This document shows positions 41,878 through 52,900 of a DNA stretch of 64,000 nucleotides, in pieces. The notes under the pieces are model-generated. The model saw only the letters and a program-made list of their open reading frames with translations. It ran no database searches and was not told the origin of the DNA. A program made the position numbers and the translations under genes. Every line of letters begins with the position of its first letter. Position 1 is the first letter of the stretch. The stretch is from Saprospiraceae bacterium. Its GTDB lineage: Bacteria; Bacteroidota; Bacteroidia; Chitinophagales; Saprospiraceae. The stretch is taken from assembly GCA_026993525.1 (NCBI GenBank), contig JALWSS010000099.1, positions 1 through 64,000 on the forward strand, read 5' to 3'.

Positions 41878-43224
41878 TCAGGGTGCCGTTTCATCTTGCC
41901 AAGTCAACGAATCAACGGCTTTTAGTTTTTCCATGTACACATCCCGCACTTTGAAAAACTGAGGCAGGAGTTCATCAGGCAGTGGTTTTGAGGGTGGGAA
42001 ATACTCACGAAGGTGATTGACCTGCCTGCCGTTTTTCCAGAAACGGAAACATACGTGCGGCCCCGTTGCAAGACCGGTGCTGCCCACGTAGCCTATGACC
42101 TGCCCCTGGCTCACATGGCTTCCTTTTTTTATGCCCTTCGCAAAACGGGACATGTGCAGGTATTGGGTCTGATACACCCTGTCGTGCTTGATCTTGATGT
42201 AATTTCCATTTCCCCGTGTATATCCTCTGGCAACCACTACCCCGTTTCCAACGGCATAAATCGGCGTGCCGGTGGGGGCGGCATAATCCGTTCCGAGGTG
42301 CGGCCGTACGCGCTTGAGTACGGGGTGAAAGCGGCGGGGATTGTAGCGGGAAGAAATTCGGGTGTATTTCACGGGAGCCTTCAAGAAACGTCCTTTCATG
42401 GGGCGGCCTTCCTGGTCGTAATATCCGACGTGATCACCACCGCCGTCAAACCAGAAAACGTAATGTTCCTTACCGCTGTCGGCTTGTTTGTAATAGGCAG
42501 CGTGAACGTTGCCAACCCCTACCCTCTTTCCGGCGATGTATTTTTCGTCGTAAACGAGTTTGAACTCATCGCCTACCTTCACGTGGGAGAAGTCAACGGA
42601 GGTTTCGAGTGCGTCTTCCATTTTTGCAGCCACTTCCATGCTGGCGCCGGTTTCTTCAATGGCCACCCAGAGTGAAGAGTTGATTTGTCCGTGAAGCACG
42701 GATTCTTTGACCTCTACCGGTCTTTCGGTCTTGCGCACCTCGAGGCCATTTTCCAGATTCACCGTCACATATTCAAAAACATTCGGTTCGTACACAAAAT
42801 AGCATGGTTTTTCTTCGCCCCTTCGGGTCAAAAACAGGTAATTCCTGCCCACCCTGAAGTTGCGGACCAGGTCGTAAACTTCTTTGCTTTTTTCAGCCAG
42901 GGTCACCACGTCGTTTCCTGAAAAGCCATTGGCCAGCAGGAGTTCCCCTATCGTTTCGTTGGGTTTCACCTCGCCTTCCTGCACCTGGAATGTGTCCAGC
43001 ACGAAACCATACTTGATGGTTGGCTCCACAATGGGAAAAGCTCCGAGCTGCACCTTGCGAAGCAGGTCGGAAGGTACTACCGCACTTTGGTTGACAAGGG
43101 AATTTTTCTCTGAGAGGAATACTGATGAAGCCACAATGGCCAAAAAAAGTACAGAAATGAGATACTTCCTGTTTTTCTGAAGAAACAGGGTCGTTTTGCG
43201 TTTCACGAAATCAAACTTGTCCAC
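41878..43224 (-). CDS. M23 family metallopeptidase with a Cys in place of the last zinc ligand
   Basis: A 448-residue cell-wall peptidase-like protein. A basic start and one hydrophobic helix (YLISVLFLAIVASSVFL) anchor it. A long N-terminal region includes a LysM-like/Csd3-type domain (FVLDTFQVQEGEVKPNETIG). The LytM core has HLGTD (His309, Asp313), but the usual HxH near the end reads GPHVCF (His390, Cys392). Cys could still bind zinc, and Bacteroidota relatives probably share this. It is a DD-endopeptidase candidate for peptidoglycan remodelling, or an inactive activator such as an EnvC type. No operon partner. Confidence 0.88.
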   Translation of the reverse strand: MDKFDFVKRKTTLFLQKNRKYLISVLFLAIVASSVFLSEKNSLVNQSAVVPSDLLRKVQLGAFPIVEPTIKYGFVLDTFQVQEGEVKPNETIGELLLANGFSGNDVVTLAEKSKEVYDLVRNFRVGRNYLFLTRRGEEKPCYFVYEPNVFEYVTVNLENGLEVRKTERPVEVKESVLHGQINSSLWVAIEETGASMEVAAKMEDALETSVDFSHVKVGDEFKLVYDEKYIAGKRVGVGNVHAAYYKQADSGKEHYVFWFDGGGDHVGYYDQEGRPMKGRFLKAPVKYTRISSRYNPRRFHPVLKRVRPHLGTDYAAPTGTPIYAVGNGVVVARGYTRGNGNYIKIKHDRVYQTQYLHMSRFAKGIKKGSHVSQGQVIGYVGSTGLATGPHVCFRFWKNGRQVNHLREYFPPSKPLPDELLPQFFKVRDVYMEKLKAVDSLTWQDETAP

Positions 43225-43519
43225 TGGTTCAAAGTTTTTGTCTCCAGGTTTGCCTGGTCAATGAATATTCAATCTGCCCTGTCCGGGCCAGCATGCATCA
43301 TCGGTTAATAAATGTGAGCAAGGGATACGTGTAAAGACCAGAAAGAAAATTGCCTACCCCGGATTTTGATAGTTGGAGTGATTGCGCTGGTGCAGTTTTT
43401 CATAGGGACAGATGCAGTTCTCAAACGAAGGCAAAGATAAAACCCCTTGGTCAAGCAAAAGAAATACGTCTGTTAAATTTAAGCCCGAACAGTTCCAAAT
43501 CAGTATAATAAGTTGCTTT

Positions 43520-44104
43520 TCAGCGTTTTACGAAGTGAATTTCAAACTCATTTTTACGGCGGGGAGGGATGGAATTCTCACATATTTCCAACTTCCGGAC
43601 TTCAAACAAGGGTTCGAACAGTTGCAGGTACTCCTTCCTGCTTCCTCCATGTGGTGGGCCTTCGGTTGGAAATTCCGACGAAAACAACACGCCACGGAGT
43701 GCTCCGCCCGGCGCCAACAATTCATGGATCTTTCCTGCATAGGCCTTTCGTTGGATTCGGGGAATCGCACAAAAAAAGGTCTGTTCCAAAATGAGGTCAA
43801 ATTCACCGGTCAGTTGAAAAAAATCTTCGATTCTCACATGATGCCCGGGAAGTTGAGGCACCCTTGACAGCAGGAGGCTGGCAGCAGCGGGGGCCCATTC
43901 ACAGACGGTCACATTGCCAAATCCCTTTTCAATCAGATAAGCCACCTCGTGGCCGGAACCGGCACCGGGAACCAGGATTCGCAGGTTTTTATCCCCGAGG
44001 CTGTCAACGATGGCTTTGACCGGACCGGTAACGGCACCTGCATCCCAGGGTATGTTGCTGTCAAGGTAACGCTGGTTCCAGTAGTCAGGGCTTTGTTCTT
44101 TCAT
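43520..44104 (-). CDS. TPMT-type SAM-dependent methyltransferase
   Basis: A 194-residue class I methyltransferase of the thiopurine/TPMT-related group. PDYWNQRYLDSNIPWDAGA opens the domain, and RILVPGAGSGHEVAYL is the SAM-binding motif I. FDLILEQTFFCAIP gives motif IV in a form with EQTFFCAI typical of the family, and LAPGGALRGVLFS follows. The TPMT group methylates small thiols, halides or metalloids; the true substrate is unknown. Its start overlaps the stop of the LysM gene as ATGA, so the two are co-translated. Confidence 0.85.
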   Translation of the reverse strand: MKEQSPDYWNQRYLDSNIPWDAGAVTGPVKAIVDSLGDKNLRILVPGAGSGHEVAYLIEKGFGNVTVCEWAPAAASLLLSRVPQLPGHHVRIEDFFQLTGEFDLILEQTFFCAIPRIQRKAYAGKIHELLAPGGALRGVLFSSEFPTEGPPHGGSRKEYLQLFEPLFEVRKLEICENSIPPRRKNEFEIHFVKR

Positions 44105-45606
44105 TGAACGTAAAGTCTTTGGCCCGGGCGGATTTTGTCACCTTTGCGCAAGCCATTCAACTCCATGATCCGTTCCGGAGTGGTGTCATACTGTTTGGCA
44201 ATGCCGTACAAGGTATCTGTTTTCTGCACGACGTGAACACGGATGGGTTTGAAGAACACATCGTTCTTGTCAACTTCGGATTCCGCTTGCGTTCCGGAAT
44301 CCTCAGCTCCGGCAGATTTGACAGTTTTAGATGCGTCTCCACCAGTTGGGCAGACACAATCGCTGGTGCGCAATTTCTGGCCGGGGATAATTTCCTCAGC
44401 ACCACTGAGGCCATTCATTTTTCTGAATCGCTCTTCCGTATAGCCATACATATAAGCCAGCATGGCAACCGTTTCACCCGGCCGCACGGTATGGTACTCA
44501 GGTGCATTTTGCCAGGCAGCTTTTGGGATGTTCCCGGGCTGAGAAAAAACGGATCCCGCCGGTTTGCTGCCCCCGCTTTCATTTTCGGCAACCTCATTCC
44601 GGGGAGGCACCAGCGCAGGGTCAGCAACCACGAGACGCTGGCAAATACTGATCACATCCGTTCCTTCCAGCCCATTCCATTTGCGAAGGTCCTGGAGCGA
44701 TATGCCATAGCGCCGCGAGAGGCTGTACAGGGTTTCACCTTTCTGGACAATGTGAATCCCCGGCTCTTTGGAAGGTGCACATGGGTCCTCATCCGGGGCA
44801 CCGGTTTTATTTCCTTCGGCAGGCTGGTCAACCAGGTCTTTGTAATTCCCTGTTGATGTTGGATTTTTCCCGTCGTAATAGGATGCCTGAATTTCATCGC
44901 ACCATTGGGTCAGAAAATCAAAATAGGGTTGATCTCCCACTTTGTTTAACCGAAGGGAAGACTTTTTGACATCACTCAAAAAACCACTACCCTGTACGGA
45001 TGATTTTTCAACGATCCCAATCTCCGGGATGATGACCCATTCTTTGTAGGCACTGGCGTCCGCGTTTTCTTTTTTCCTGAATATGTACCCTTCGGCGCAT
45101 TGGGACTTAACGATACCTTCCAGGTACACTTGCATTTTCGAATTATCCGCCGCCAGGTTTTTGCCTGACTCCAGACTGTCGGGGTTGAAGGCAAACACGG
45201 CATCCTTCGCATATACATTGATGCCATGAGAGGTCTGTTGCATCAGTGTTACCTTGTCAACACGATATGCCCTCAACCTGGAGTTGTCACCCATGTAAAT
45301 GGAAAGTTTGATGCCTCCGTTATTGATCTGATCAATGTCGGCCAGGGTGAGATTGAAATTCTGGCATTTGTACAACCTCGATGGCTTGTTTCGAAGGATG
45401 GACGGTCTTTTAACCCCGACATCCATGATCAACATACTTCCGTTGGGGAGAAGCGCAGAATAAGAAAGATAAGGCTGGCTGGTTTTCGCTCCTTTGTACT
45501 CAAGTCGCATCATGCAGGACGTATCAAATTCAAGATATGCATCCTGGGCCAAAACAACAGAAGAAAGAAAAACCAGCAGGAGAAGAGAAGTAACTCGATG
45601 TAACAT
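44101..45606 (-). CDS. Secreted protein with three LysM domains
   Basis: A 501-residue exported protein. The signal peptide MLHRVTSLLLLVFLSSVVLA precedes a beta-rich N-terminal domain of about 230 residues with no known match. Then come three LysM domains: IHIVQKGETLYSLSRRYG (~295-340), YHTVRPGETVAMLAYMYG (~380-425) and VHVVQKTDTLYGIAKQYD (~455-500). LysM binds N-acetylglucosamine chains, so the protein holds to peptidoglycan and may scaffold or sense it. There is no catalytic domain and no T9SS sorting domain. The methyltransferase gene overlaps its stop. Confidence 0.87.
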   Translation of the reverse strand: MLHRVTSLLLLVFLSSVVLAQDAYLEFDTSCMMRLEYKGAKTSQPYLSYSALLPNGSMLIMDVGVKRPSILRNKPSRLYKCQNFNLTLADIDQINNGGIKLSIYMGDNSRLRAYRVDKVTLMQQTSHGINVYAKDAVFAFNPDSLESGKNLAADNSKMQVYLEGIVKSQCAEGYIFRKKENADASAYKEWVIIPEIGIVEKSSVQGSGFLSDVKKSSLRLNKVGDQPYFDFLTQWCDEIQASYYDGKNPTSTGNYKDLVDQPAEGNKTGAPDEDPCAPSKEPGIHIVQKGETLYSLSRRYGISLQDLRKWNGLEGTDVISICQRLVVADPALVPPRNEVAENESGGSKPAGSVFSQPGNIPKAAWQNAPEYHTVRPGETVAMLAYMYGYTEERFRKMNGLSGAEEIIPGQKLRTSDCVCPTGGDASKTVKSAGAEDSGTQAESEVDKNDVFFKPIRVHVVQKTDTLYGIAKQYDTTPERIMELNGLRKGDKIRPGQRLYVQ

Positions 45607-45877
45607 TGTTTTTGGTTTTGTTCACAGCCAACCGGGTGATGATCAACCAGTTTGAGATAACGAAACAAAGAAAAGAAATCTGACCATTTCTGAACGGAAT
45701 AATCCCAATTGACCACACAACAGCCGATGACTTCGGTCAGTCCTGGTACCCGTTCAGGTCAGAAAGATACCATTTAACAATCTTTTAATCTCAAAACTGC
45801 AACACTGCGCACTAAATTGGAGTTTAGAGACTATTCCCCGAACAACATCCCCCAACCGGTTTTTAAACATAATCTCT

Positions 45878-46168
45878 ATGAACACCCGACAGATCAAACT
45901 TGCCCTCACCGTTGAATTGCTGAATACTGCTGCTCAGGCCGACCCACTGGATGGTGTCAAAAAAGTGATGCAACAATTCCAGTCGGAAGCCGGCAAATTC
46001 ACGGGACTGCTACTATCCTCCAAAGAACTTCTGAACAACGCTTTTGAAAGCCAGATAGCGGCACTTCAGTTTGAGAAATGCACCCTGAACCTCGAAATGG
46101 TTACGAATCTGAAGAGCCGCCAGAAATACGTTCAAAATTTCAGCCTGGAAACCCACCAGGCAGCTTGA
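45878..46168 (+). CDS. Small helical protein of unknown function
   Basis: A 96-residue acidic-to-neutral protein with no recognisable family and no signal or membrane segment. The sequence is predicted helical throughout (IKLALTVELLNTAAQADPLDG, KVMQQFQSEAGKFTGLLLSS). It is backed by a strong terminator at 46259 and by a start codon in a long, otherwise empty plus-strand region. It could be a small regulator or structural factor, but nothing near it gives a clue. Confidence 0.55.
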   Translation: MNTRQIKLALTVELLNTAAQADPLDGVKKVMQQFQSEAGKFTGLLLSSKELLNNAFESQIAALQFEKCTLNLEMVTNLKSRQKYVQNFSLETHQAA

Positions 46169-46258
46169 AGAATAACCCCCAAAGCTACCTCGATCCCGAA
46201 CCAATAAAGTGGAAACACTTTAACCTCCCAATCCCCCCGTTTTGTCCTAAAGACCAGC

Positions 46259-46298
46259 GCCGGATATGCCGATAAAGCATATCCGGCCATTTTTTTTA
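46259..46298 (+). terminator. Rho-independent terminator of the small gene at 45878
   Basis: Stem GCCGGATATGC/GCATATCCGGC, 7-nt loop, then a run of T at 46290-46297. Confidence 0.85.
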
Positions 46299-49200
46299 CT
46301 GATCTGGCAAAGCACTCAGGTTTACATCCCCCACCTTAATGGCCACGAAATGGGCATCCAGAATGGCTTGATTGAAATCATTGATGCTGATCACCTCAGG
46401 AAAGTCCTCCTGGAAGGGATTCAACGGGTCTGGAAATACGTAATCCTTCGGAACAAAACGCCAGGAGGGAACCCCCTCCGGGAATTTGTTGGTCACCTGA
46501 AGGATCAGTTTCCTGATCTCCACCATATCTGCGGTAGTGATCGTTTTGGAATTGTTGGCATCAGCCGCAATGATCTTGTAGGGGCTGTCGAGGGTGTCTA
46601 TGGCAAGGATGTGCTTGCTGATAAGCACGAGGTCGTAGGTGGTGACACCATTCAGGGGGTAAATGTCTTTTTGCGCAGCTACGGTATAATCATTCCCAAA
46701 TTCAGCTTCGAAGGAGTATATACCATCAACTCCGGTGATTTCGGGAGCCTGTCCGGAGCCGTTTAGAGTCAGCGTGACATCCTTGATCGGAACGTCATTT
46801 TCCTTTCTCACCTTTCCGCCAATGAGCGGCGGCCCCTGGCAAACACCCTGATTGTCATCTACGAATACAAATGTTTCACAGAAGCTCTGATTGCCTGCGT
46901 CATCAGTCACATAAACATCTACGATCACGAACCCGAGTGAATAACAATCGAAAGTCATCCCGGTATCGTTCACGTCCGGCGAGAAGGAGAATTGAAGGTT
47001 GTTGTCGCAGTTGTCAAAACTGCCGGCATCGAAGTTATTGGCATGGACGGTGACAGAGGTGTCTTGTTCCAGCGTTACGCTAAGGCCGTTCACACAATAG
47101 GGCGTTGGCGCCTTGCAGTCCTCCACAACCAGGATCACTTCGCAATGTGATGTGTTGTTGCAATTGTCACTGGCGTAAAAATTCATGGCATAAATGCCGG
47201 GGGGAACTCCCTCAAAAGGCCCGAACCCAGTGCCCAATTCACCTGATGCGTCCAATGCAATGTCGCTGGCACAATCATCTACCAGGGGAGGTTCGAGCGT
47301 AATGCTGGCAAAGCATTCCGTTCCGGAAACACAGTAATTGACAACACCCGGGCAAGTAATGCCGGGAGCAATGTTGTCAATGACTTTTATGAGTTGGTCA
47401 AACTCAATGATCCCATCCGGTTCTGCACCCGACAAAGTATCTCCCGTCATGTAATTGGATAAATTGAGACCATCCTGAAACACGCGGTCACTCAATTGGC
47501 CATCGCCGTTCAGGTCAGTGCCCAATTCCAATTCTGAAGATTCAAGCACCACATTCTCAATGGGATTTCCGACGACACACCAATTAATCACTGTCCACTT
47601 TCGCTGAATTTTATAGCAGGCATCCGGCACAACGGTAAACACATCGTCGTTGAAGGAGACGGCTACCAGCTCACAATTTTCGAAGAAAACTGAAGGTTCG
47701 CCGGAAGGCGGCAAGGTATCACCACACTCAAGGGTAACATCTGCCGGAAACTCGACGACCCAATCGGAAACATGCTCCACGTCAATGGTGAACTGGCAGC
47801 TCAGGGTGTCGTTGTGTCCGGGATCCGTTACGGTCCAGGCCCGCCAGATCGTTCCCTGAAGACATTGGTCAATGTCCTGCCAGACGGTATCAGTCAGCCA
47901 TACGATGCCGCAATTGTCAAACAACTCCGGCAACCCGAAGGTGTCGAGTACAGAATAGTCACCGTTGCTGAGAGGCAAATCGAGGTAGTCGGAATAATAG
48001 CCGCAGCTCGTGGTTGCCGTTGGCGGGCAAGACAGAAAGACAGGCGGCTCTTTTTCCTCAACATTGACGGTAACCTGGCAGTCGTTGAAGTTGCCGAAGC
48101 AATCGTAAACCCGGACAAGGACCTCCTGAGACTGGCCGGCATCGGAGCAACAAAATGTTGTAGAGGCAGCGAAGATAGTATCATCCGGGCTGCACCAGGC
48201 ATCCAGTCTTTTTATTGCGAAGCTATCCAGGCAGCAATCATCGTGAGAGCCATCATCCAGGTCGGCAGCGAACAGCTCAGCCTGGCCGTCACTGCTGAGG
48301 GCCACAGAAGTAATTTCGTCGCAAACAGCTACCGGCGCAGTGTTGTCAACGACATCCAGTTGCACGTGCAGCGTGTCTTTGTTGCCGCAGGCATCAGTGG
48401 CTTCGTAAACAATGGTGTGTGTGCCCAGGGGCAAACCAGGCTGAGGAATCAGACCGCCATTGTTGCCGTTGCTTCCATTCAGGTATTCCGCCTCTCCGAT
48501 CGGGGTGAAGATCCTTTGGGTGTACCCGTTGCAATTATCGGCAACTGCCGCCGGTGGCAAAAAGCTGATGGAACGGCATTCATTGGCCCCGGCGGCAGGC
48601 ACATTTGCCCCTACTTCAAAGGGCGCCATGACAATCTGGGGCGGTGTTGAATCCTCCACTTTAATTAGTTGAATATTGTCTCCACCATTTGCCCCTTCGG
48701 TAAAAATCTCACCCGTACACCAGTTCATGACCGTCCAGGTTCGCAGGATGGTAAAACCCTCTTCACAGCCGGAGATGGTAAAATCGGTGTGTCCAACCGT
48801 GAAAGGGCAAAACAGACCAACGGCCACATCCGGAGTTCCGGAACCGGTGGTGGCCAGATCGCCGGTTAGTTTGGTTGCGCCGGTCACATTCGGATACGCA
48901 TTGTAAATGTCACATTCCCAGGTGGTATCGGCAGGAAAAACGGGTTCACCGGGAACATAGGTTGTCAACACCTGTACACAGGTGTCTGAGAAGTTGTTCT
49001 GATTGTCAAATGCAATGAAGGTGCGATAAATGGTAACCTGCCCGCATGGGTCGCTGTTGTCCACCAGAAAATCAACCAGGTTGACGGCTGGGTTGGGGTC
49101 GCAGTTGTCCACGGCGGTGGGGTACAATTGATTGTCCAGTTCCTGGTAACAGGGAATCTCAAGATTCTGACATTGCAAAACGGGGGGCAGTTTGTCTTCC

Positions 49201-49547
49201 ACCAGGATGTGGCCGGTGCAGTTATTTCCCGAAGGCACATGGGTAACTACCACGATCAACTCTTCTCCCACCCACTCCCCGGTAACCGGATTGTCAATGA
49301 CGGAGCCGATGGTATCGGTGATAGCCACCTCAACGTCGTTCCAGTTGCCGTTGTATCCTTCCAGGATGTCGTCAGGCTCGATCAGGGCTTCGCAATTCTG
49401 ATCCAGTGAGACCTGTACCAGGTTATTACAAACGAGGGTGGTATCAGTAAGCGAAGTGGATGCAACGGACAGGCAAGGAAAGCATAGCCCCAGGCACAGG
49501 GCTAAGGGTATCAGTAAGGGGTGTAAAGTTTGGTCTTTTAACATCAT
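46296..49547 (-). CDS. Secreted HYR-repeat protein with a dockerin-like C-terminus
   Basis: A 1083-residue secreted protein. The start at 49547 (or 49544) opens a signal region (LLIPLALCLGLCFPCLSVAS). Several HYR/Ig-like units rich in paired Cys follow (DKLPPVLQCQNLEIPC, DDCASDIALDASG, DNTAPVAVCDEITSVALS). Near the end there is a carboxypeptidase-type beta-sandwich (KVRKENDVPIKDVTLTLNG), then a dockerin-like helix-loop region (ADANNSKTITTADMVEIRKL, and FVAIKVGDVN). It stops at SALPDQ with no T9SS sorting domain, unlike relatives that continue into one. The neighbouring upstream gene on the same strand is a cohesin-repeat protein, so this tail may be the partner (inference). A terminator lies between them. 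Confidence 0.8.
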   Translation of the reverse strand: MMLKDQTLHPLLIPLALCLGLCFPCLSVASTSLTDTTLVCNNLVQVSLDQNCEALIEPDDILEGYNGNWNDVEVAITDTIGSVIDNPVTGEWVGEELIVVVTHVPSGNNCTGHILVEDKLPPVLQCQNLEIPCYQELDNQLYPTAVDNCDPNPAVNLVDFLVDNSDPCGQVTIYRTFIAFDNQNNFSDTCVQVLTTYVPGEPVFPADTTWECDIYNAYPNVTGATKLTGDLATTGSGTPDVAVGLFCPFTVGHTDFTISGCEEGFTILRTWTVMNWCTGEIFTEGANGGDNIQLIKVEDSTPPQIVMAPFEVGANVPAAGANECRSISFLPPAAVADNCNGYTQRIFTPIGEAEYLNGSNGNNGGLIPQPGLPLGTHTIVYEATDACGNKDTLHVQLDVVDNTAPVAVCDEITSVALSSDGQAELFAADLDDGSHDDCCLDSFAIKRLDAWCSPDDTIFAASTTFCCSDAGQSQEVLVRVYDCFGNFNDCQVTVNVEEKEPPVFLSCPPTATTSCGYYSDYLDLPLSNGDYSVLDTFGLPELFDNCGIVWLTDTVWQDIDQCLQGTIWRAWTVTDPGHNDTLSCQFTIDVEHVSDWVVEFPADVTLECGDTLPPSGEPSVFFENCELVAVSFNDDVFTVVPDACYKIQRKWTVINWCVVGNPIENVVLESSELELGTDLNGDGQLSDRVFQDGLNLSNYMTGDTLSGAEPDGIIEFDQLIKVIDNIAPGITCPGVVNYCVSGTECFASITLEPPLVDDCASDIALDASGELGTGFGPFEGVPPGIYAMNFYASDNCNNTSHCEVILVVEDCKAPTPYCVNGLSVTLEQDTSVTVHANNFDAGSFDNCDNNLQFSFSPDVNDTGMTFDCYSLGFVIVDVYVTDDAGNQSFCETFVFVDDNQGVCQGPPLIGGKVRKENDVPIKDVTLTLNGSGQAPEITGVDGIYSFEAEFGNDYTVAAQKDIYPLNGVTTYDLVLISKHILAIDTLDSPYKIIAADANNSKTITTADMVEIRKLILQVTNKFPEGVPSWRFVPKDYVFPDPLNPFQEDFPEVISINDFNQAILDAHFVAIKVGDVNLSALPDQ

Positions 49548-49905
49548 GTGCTTGCAATCCTTGGTCGCCGGTATCATTTATTTGCGTAACCGGTGGGGGT
49601 TGATCCTTGTTGCCCAATCTTCCAATTCGTGCAACCAAAACCAAAGATAACAAGGTGATTGCGAAGAGGTCAGTAATCAGAACAACGTATTGGATCCTTG
49701 CAAGCGGTCAATGGGATAGATGGCTGAGAGATGTTTGTTAATTACAATGCTTTAAAAATTGAAAATCAGCCGGCAATATGCCTTTTCATGGTTATTCGAT
49801 CTTTTCAGACCGGGGGCCAAGTTAAGGCGAGAAATTTTTATTTTTCAATTTCTTCCTGGAAAGCTGAAGATAATTTCAAACTTTCACTGAATAAGGGGAT
49901 GAGAA
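49548..49905. other. Intergenic region with the -7 box of the dockerin-like gene
   Basis: No gene is supported. On the minus strand TATCTTTG (49642-49649) is a perfect -7 box, about 95 bp before the start at 49547; no matching -33 TTG is seen. The 70-codon plus-strand frames here have no family resemblance. Confidence 0.5.
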
Positions 49906-49943
49906 TTAAACGGGCCGGCTGCAAACGCAACCGGCCCGTTTAA
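49906..49943 (-). terminator. Terminator after the cohesin-repeat protein gene
   Basis: A perfect 13-bp stem (TTAAACGGGCCGG/CCGGCCCGTTTAA, 12-nt loop) immediately after the stop codon at 49946. Confidence 0.85.
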
Positions 49944-49945
49944 TT

Positions 49946-52900
49946 TTACCGAAGGATGGTAACATCTCCCCGGATGATTTCACTTTCGGCAATGTTCAGT
50001 TTCAGAATGTAATAGTAAGTGCCCTGCGGCAGGTCCTGGCCACTGTTGTTGGTGCCTCTCCAGTCGTTCTGGTAAGGTCTGGCCTGATAGACCACGTCTC
50101 CCCACCGGTTAAAGATGATGATCTCATTGTTGGGATACTCGTTCGGGTTGTTCAAAAGCAGGTCGAAAATGAGGGCATCATTTACGCCGTCGCCATTGGG
50201 TGTGATGCCGTTGGCCACATCGTTGCAATCTTCTGAATCGTCATTCTCGACGATGATCCTCACGGTGGTGGTGTCACAAACATCCGGGCAACCGACACTG
50301 CAAATGAAATAGTCAAATTCAACAGTTCCGGCAAAGCACTTCGGCTTCACATAGGTCATCAGTCCTTTGTCATCAACATTCAGGCCTCCAATGGGTGTAT
50401 TGGGATCGAGCAATGAGAAGAAAACACCTTCTGAAGGAAATACGTCATTCTGCAACAAGTCCAGGGTGATGGAATCTTCTACCGCAGGCACAATGGTTAC
50501 CTGGTCAAAATTGGCGGACACACTTGCCTGGTCAACCGCAACAGTGACAGAAGCCGAGCTGTAATTTTCACAATGCCCAAGGGAAAGCGTCCAGGTGAAC
50601 ACGTTGTCACCTGCCCCCAGATTGGTAGCGAGGGTGGTGGCCGCATTTGGGTCCTCGATGACGGCACCGGACAGGGTGGTCCAGATTCCTGTTGTGCCAC
50701 CGGGCTGGTTGCCCAGCAACATTGCCTCAGTGGAACAGGGATCACCGTCGGCCATGGCAGTTGCAGGTTCGCCATCCACAACCGCAAGCACTTCAATGGT
50801 GATGCTGTCGGAACAACCATTGTCATTGTCGAAGACGGTCAGCGTAAAGAGGCCGGTTGTATCAACGGTTTCAATCAGATTACTGCCAATGAGATTGCCC
50901 TGGGCGTCGGTCCATCTGTAAGCGATATTGGGCCCGGTTTCCGAACCGGTTCCGTCCAATTGCACGCTTTCATCGAGACAACCAAAAGGCACCTGATCGG
51001 CAGCTGCCACGGTTGGCAGGTCGCCGTTCTCTACCACACTTACCGTGTCCTTCGCTTCGCAACCATTTTCCAGTGAAACCACCGTCAGTTCGTACACACC
51101 CGCTCCCACATTGACAACAGTATTGTGGATGTCCGCCGGATCAATGGACCCCGAAATTGCCGTCCAGGTAATTTCAGTATTGGTCAGGTCTGAGCCACCG
51201 GCATCCAGGGTTCCGAGGGTGTTGATACAGTCAGTGGTATCGTTCACTCCGGCATCCGCAAGAGGTGCCGTGTCATTCAATGCGATGGTGACCAGGTCAG
51301 AGCTGCTGCAACCATTATCTTGTGACACCACGGTCATTGCATAGGTTCCGGGGTCGGTTACTGTGGGGTTGAAAGTGTCCGGATTCAAGATGGGCAAACC
51401 AACCGGTACAGATTCCCAGCTGACGGTTACATTTCCCGTAGTGGAACTGCCCTGCAAGGTGATTTCAGTAATGGCGCAGGTAAGTGTATCCGGAGCGCCG
51501 GCTTCGGCGTCTGGGGGCGTCATGTCATCGGTGACGAAAGTGGTATCTTTTGCCACACAGCCGGTCAGGGTATCAAGCACCGTCATGATGTACATTCCGG
51601 TGCAGCCGACAGTCGGCGTTGGTGAGTTGCCATTTTGAATGCAATTGCCAACAGGGCCCGACCACTGTATGACCAGGTTCGGGTTGTTGGCGTCCACTGA
51701 GCCAACAAGGGTCGGTTGATCTATGATACAGGTAATGCTGGAAGTGTCGCCGGCATCTATCGCGGGTGGAATTGTCAGGTCATCAACAAGCACCTCCACC
51801 GAATCTTTGCAGCCGTTTTGCAGGTTTTCAACAACAAGTTTGTAAGTGCCGGGGATTGTGACGGTGGTGGTTGTGTCGCTGGCTATCAAGGTCGCTGATC
51901 CATCGTACCAGTTGTGTACGATGTTGCTGCCCGTTGCGGAACCGGTATAAGTCAATACGACGTCCGGATCGGCACAACTGATGGCTCCATCTGCAGTGGC
52001 CGAAGCATCCGGAACATCCGTGTCGGCAGTTACGCTCACTTCCGAGAATGCCATGCAACCGTTGCTGTTATCGGTGACCTCCAGGGTGTATGTAGCCGGT
52101 GCATCCACAACCGGCCCCAGGGTGCCCTGGCCACTGACGATGTTTCCACCGCCGTCCTGCCAGTTGATGGTGTAATCACCGCTGCCGGCTGTGATGACAC
52201 CTTGCAATTGAATGGTGGTGACCAGGCAGGTAAGTGCAGTATCCAGGCCGGCATCTATGACGGGTTTCAGCGTGTCACCTTCAACCATTACGGTATCCAT
52301 TGCGGTGCAACCGTTGGTGGTATCCGTAACCAGCAACTGGTACATGCCCGGTGAACAAACCTGCACTGAATCCAGGTTGGCATCTCCGCATATTTCGCCT
52401 CCGGCAATGACTGACCATTCGTAGGTGAATTCAGTTCCTATGCTTACAGAGTCTCCGGAAAGAACCACAGAATTGTCGTTGCATCCCAATTCAGAATCGG
52501 CTCCACCGTCAGCCATTGGGAGCACCTTGTCGCTGGCTACAAAAACGCTGTCGGTGTCAGAACAACCGGTTTCAGGGTTGCTCAGGGTGAGGTAGTACCA
52601 GCCTTCTTCAGTCACCTTCGGCGTCAGCAGGGTTTCCGTTCCGGGAACGAATTGCCCGTCGGTGGTGGTCCAGATGTATTCAAAGCCAAAGCTGGAGAAG
52701 GTTCCGTCCAGTTCAACGGTATCCCTGGTGCAATCAAGTTGTGGTACCGGGGCTGGTTCTGCTACGGCCACTGGCTTTTGCGGTGCTGCAATGCACACTT
52801 CGTCCACCGCCACACAGCCTGTGGACTGGTTGGTGACGGTGAGCTGGTAGCACTGGCCGCCGATCACCTGGGGGAACTGGCTGGTCTGCTGACCCGGCAA

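Noticed and set aside
49731-49943. 70-codon plus-strand frame
   Set aside because: It ends inside the terminator of the cohesin-repeat gene and has no recognisable content.
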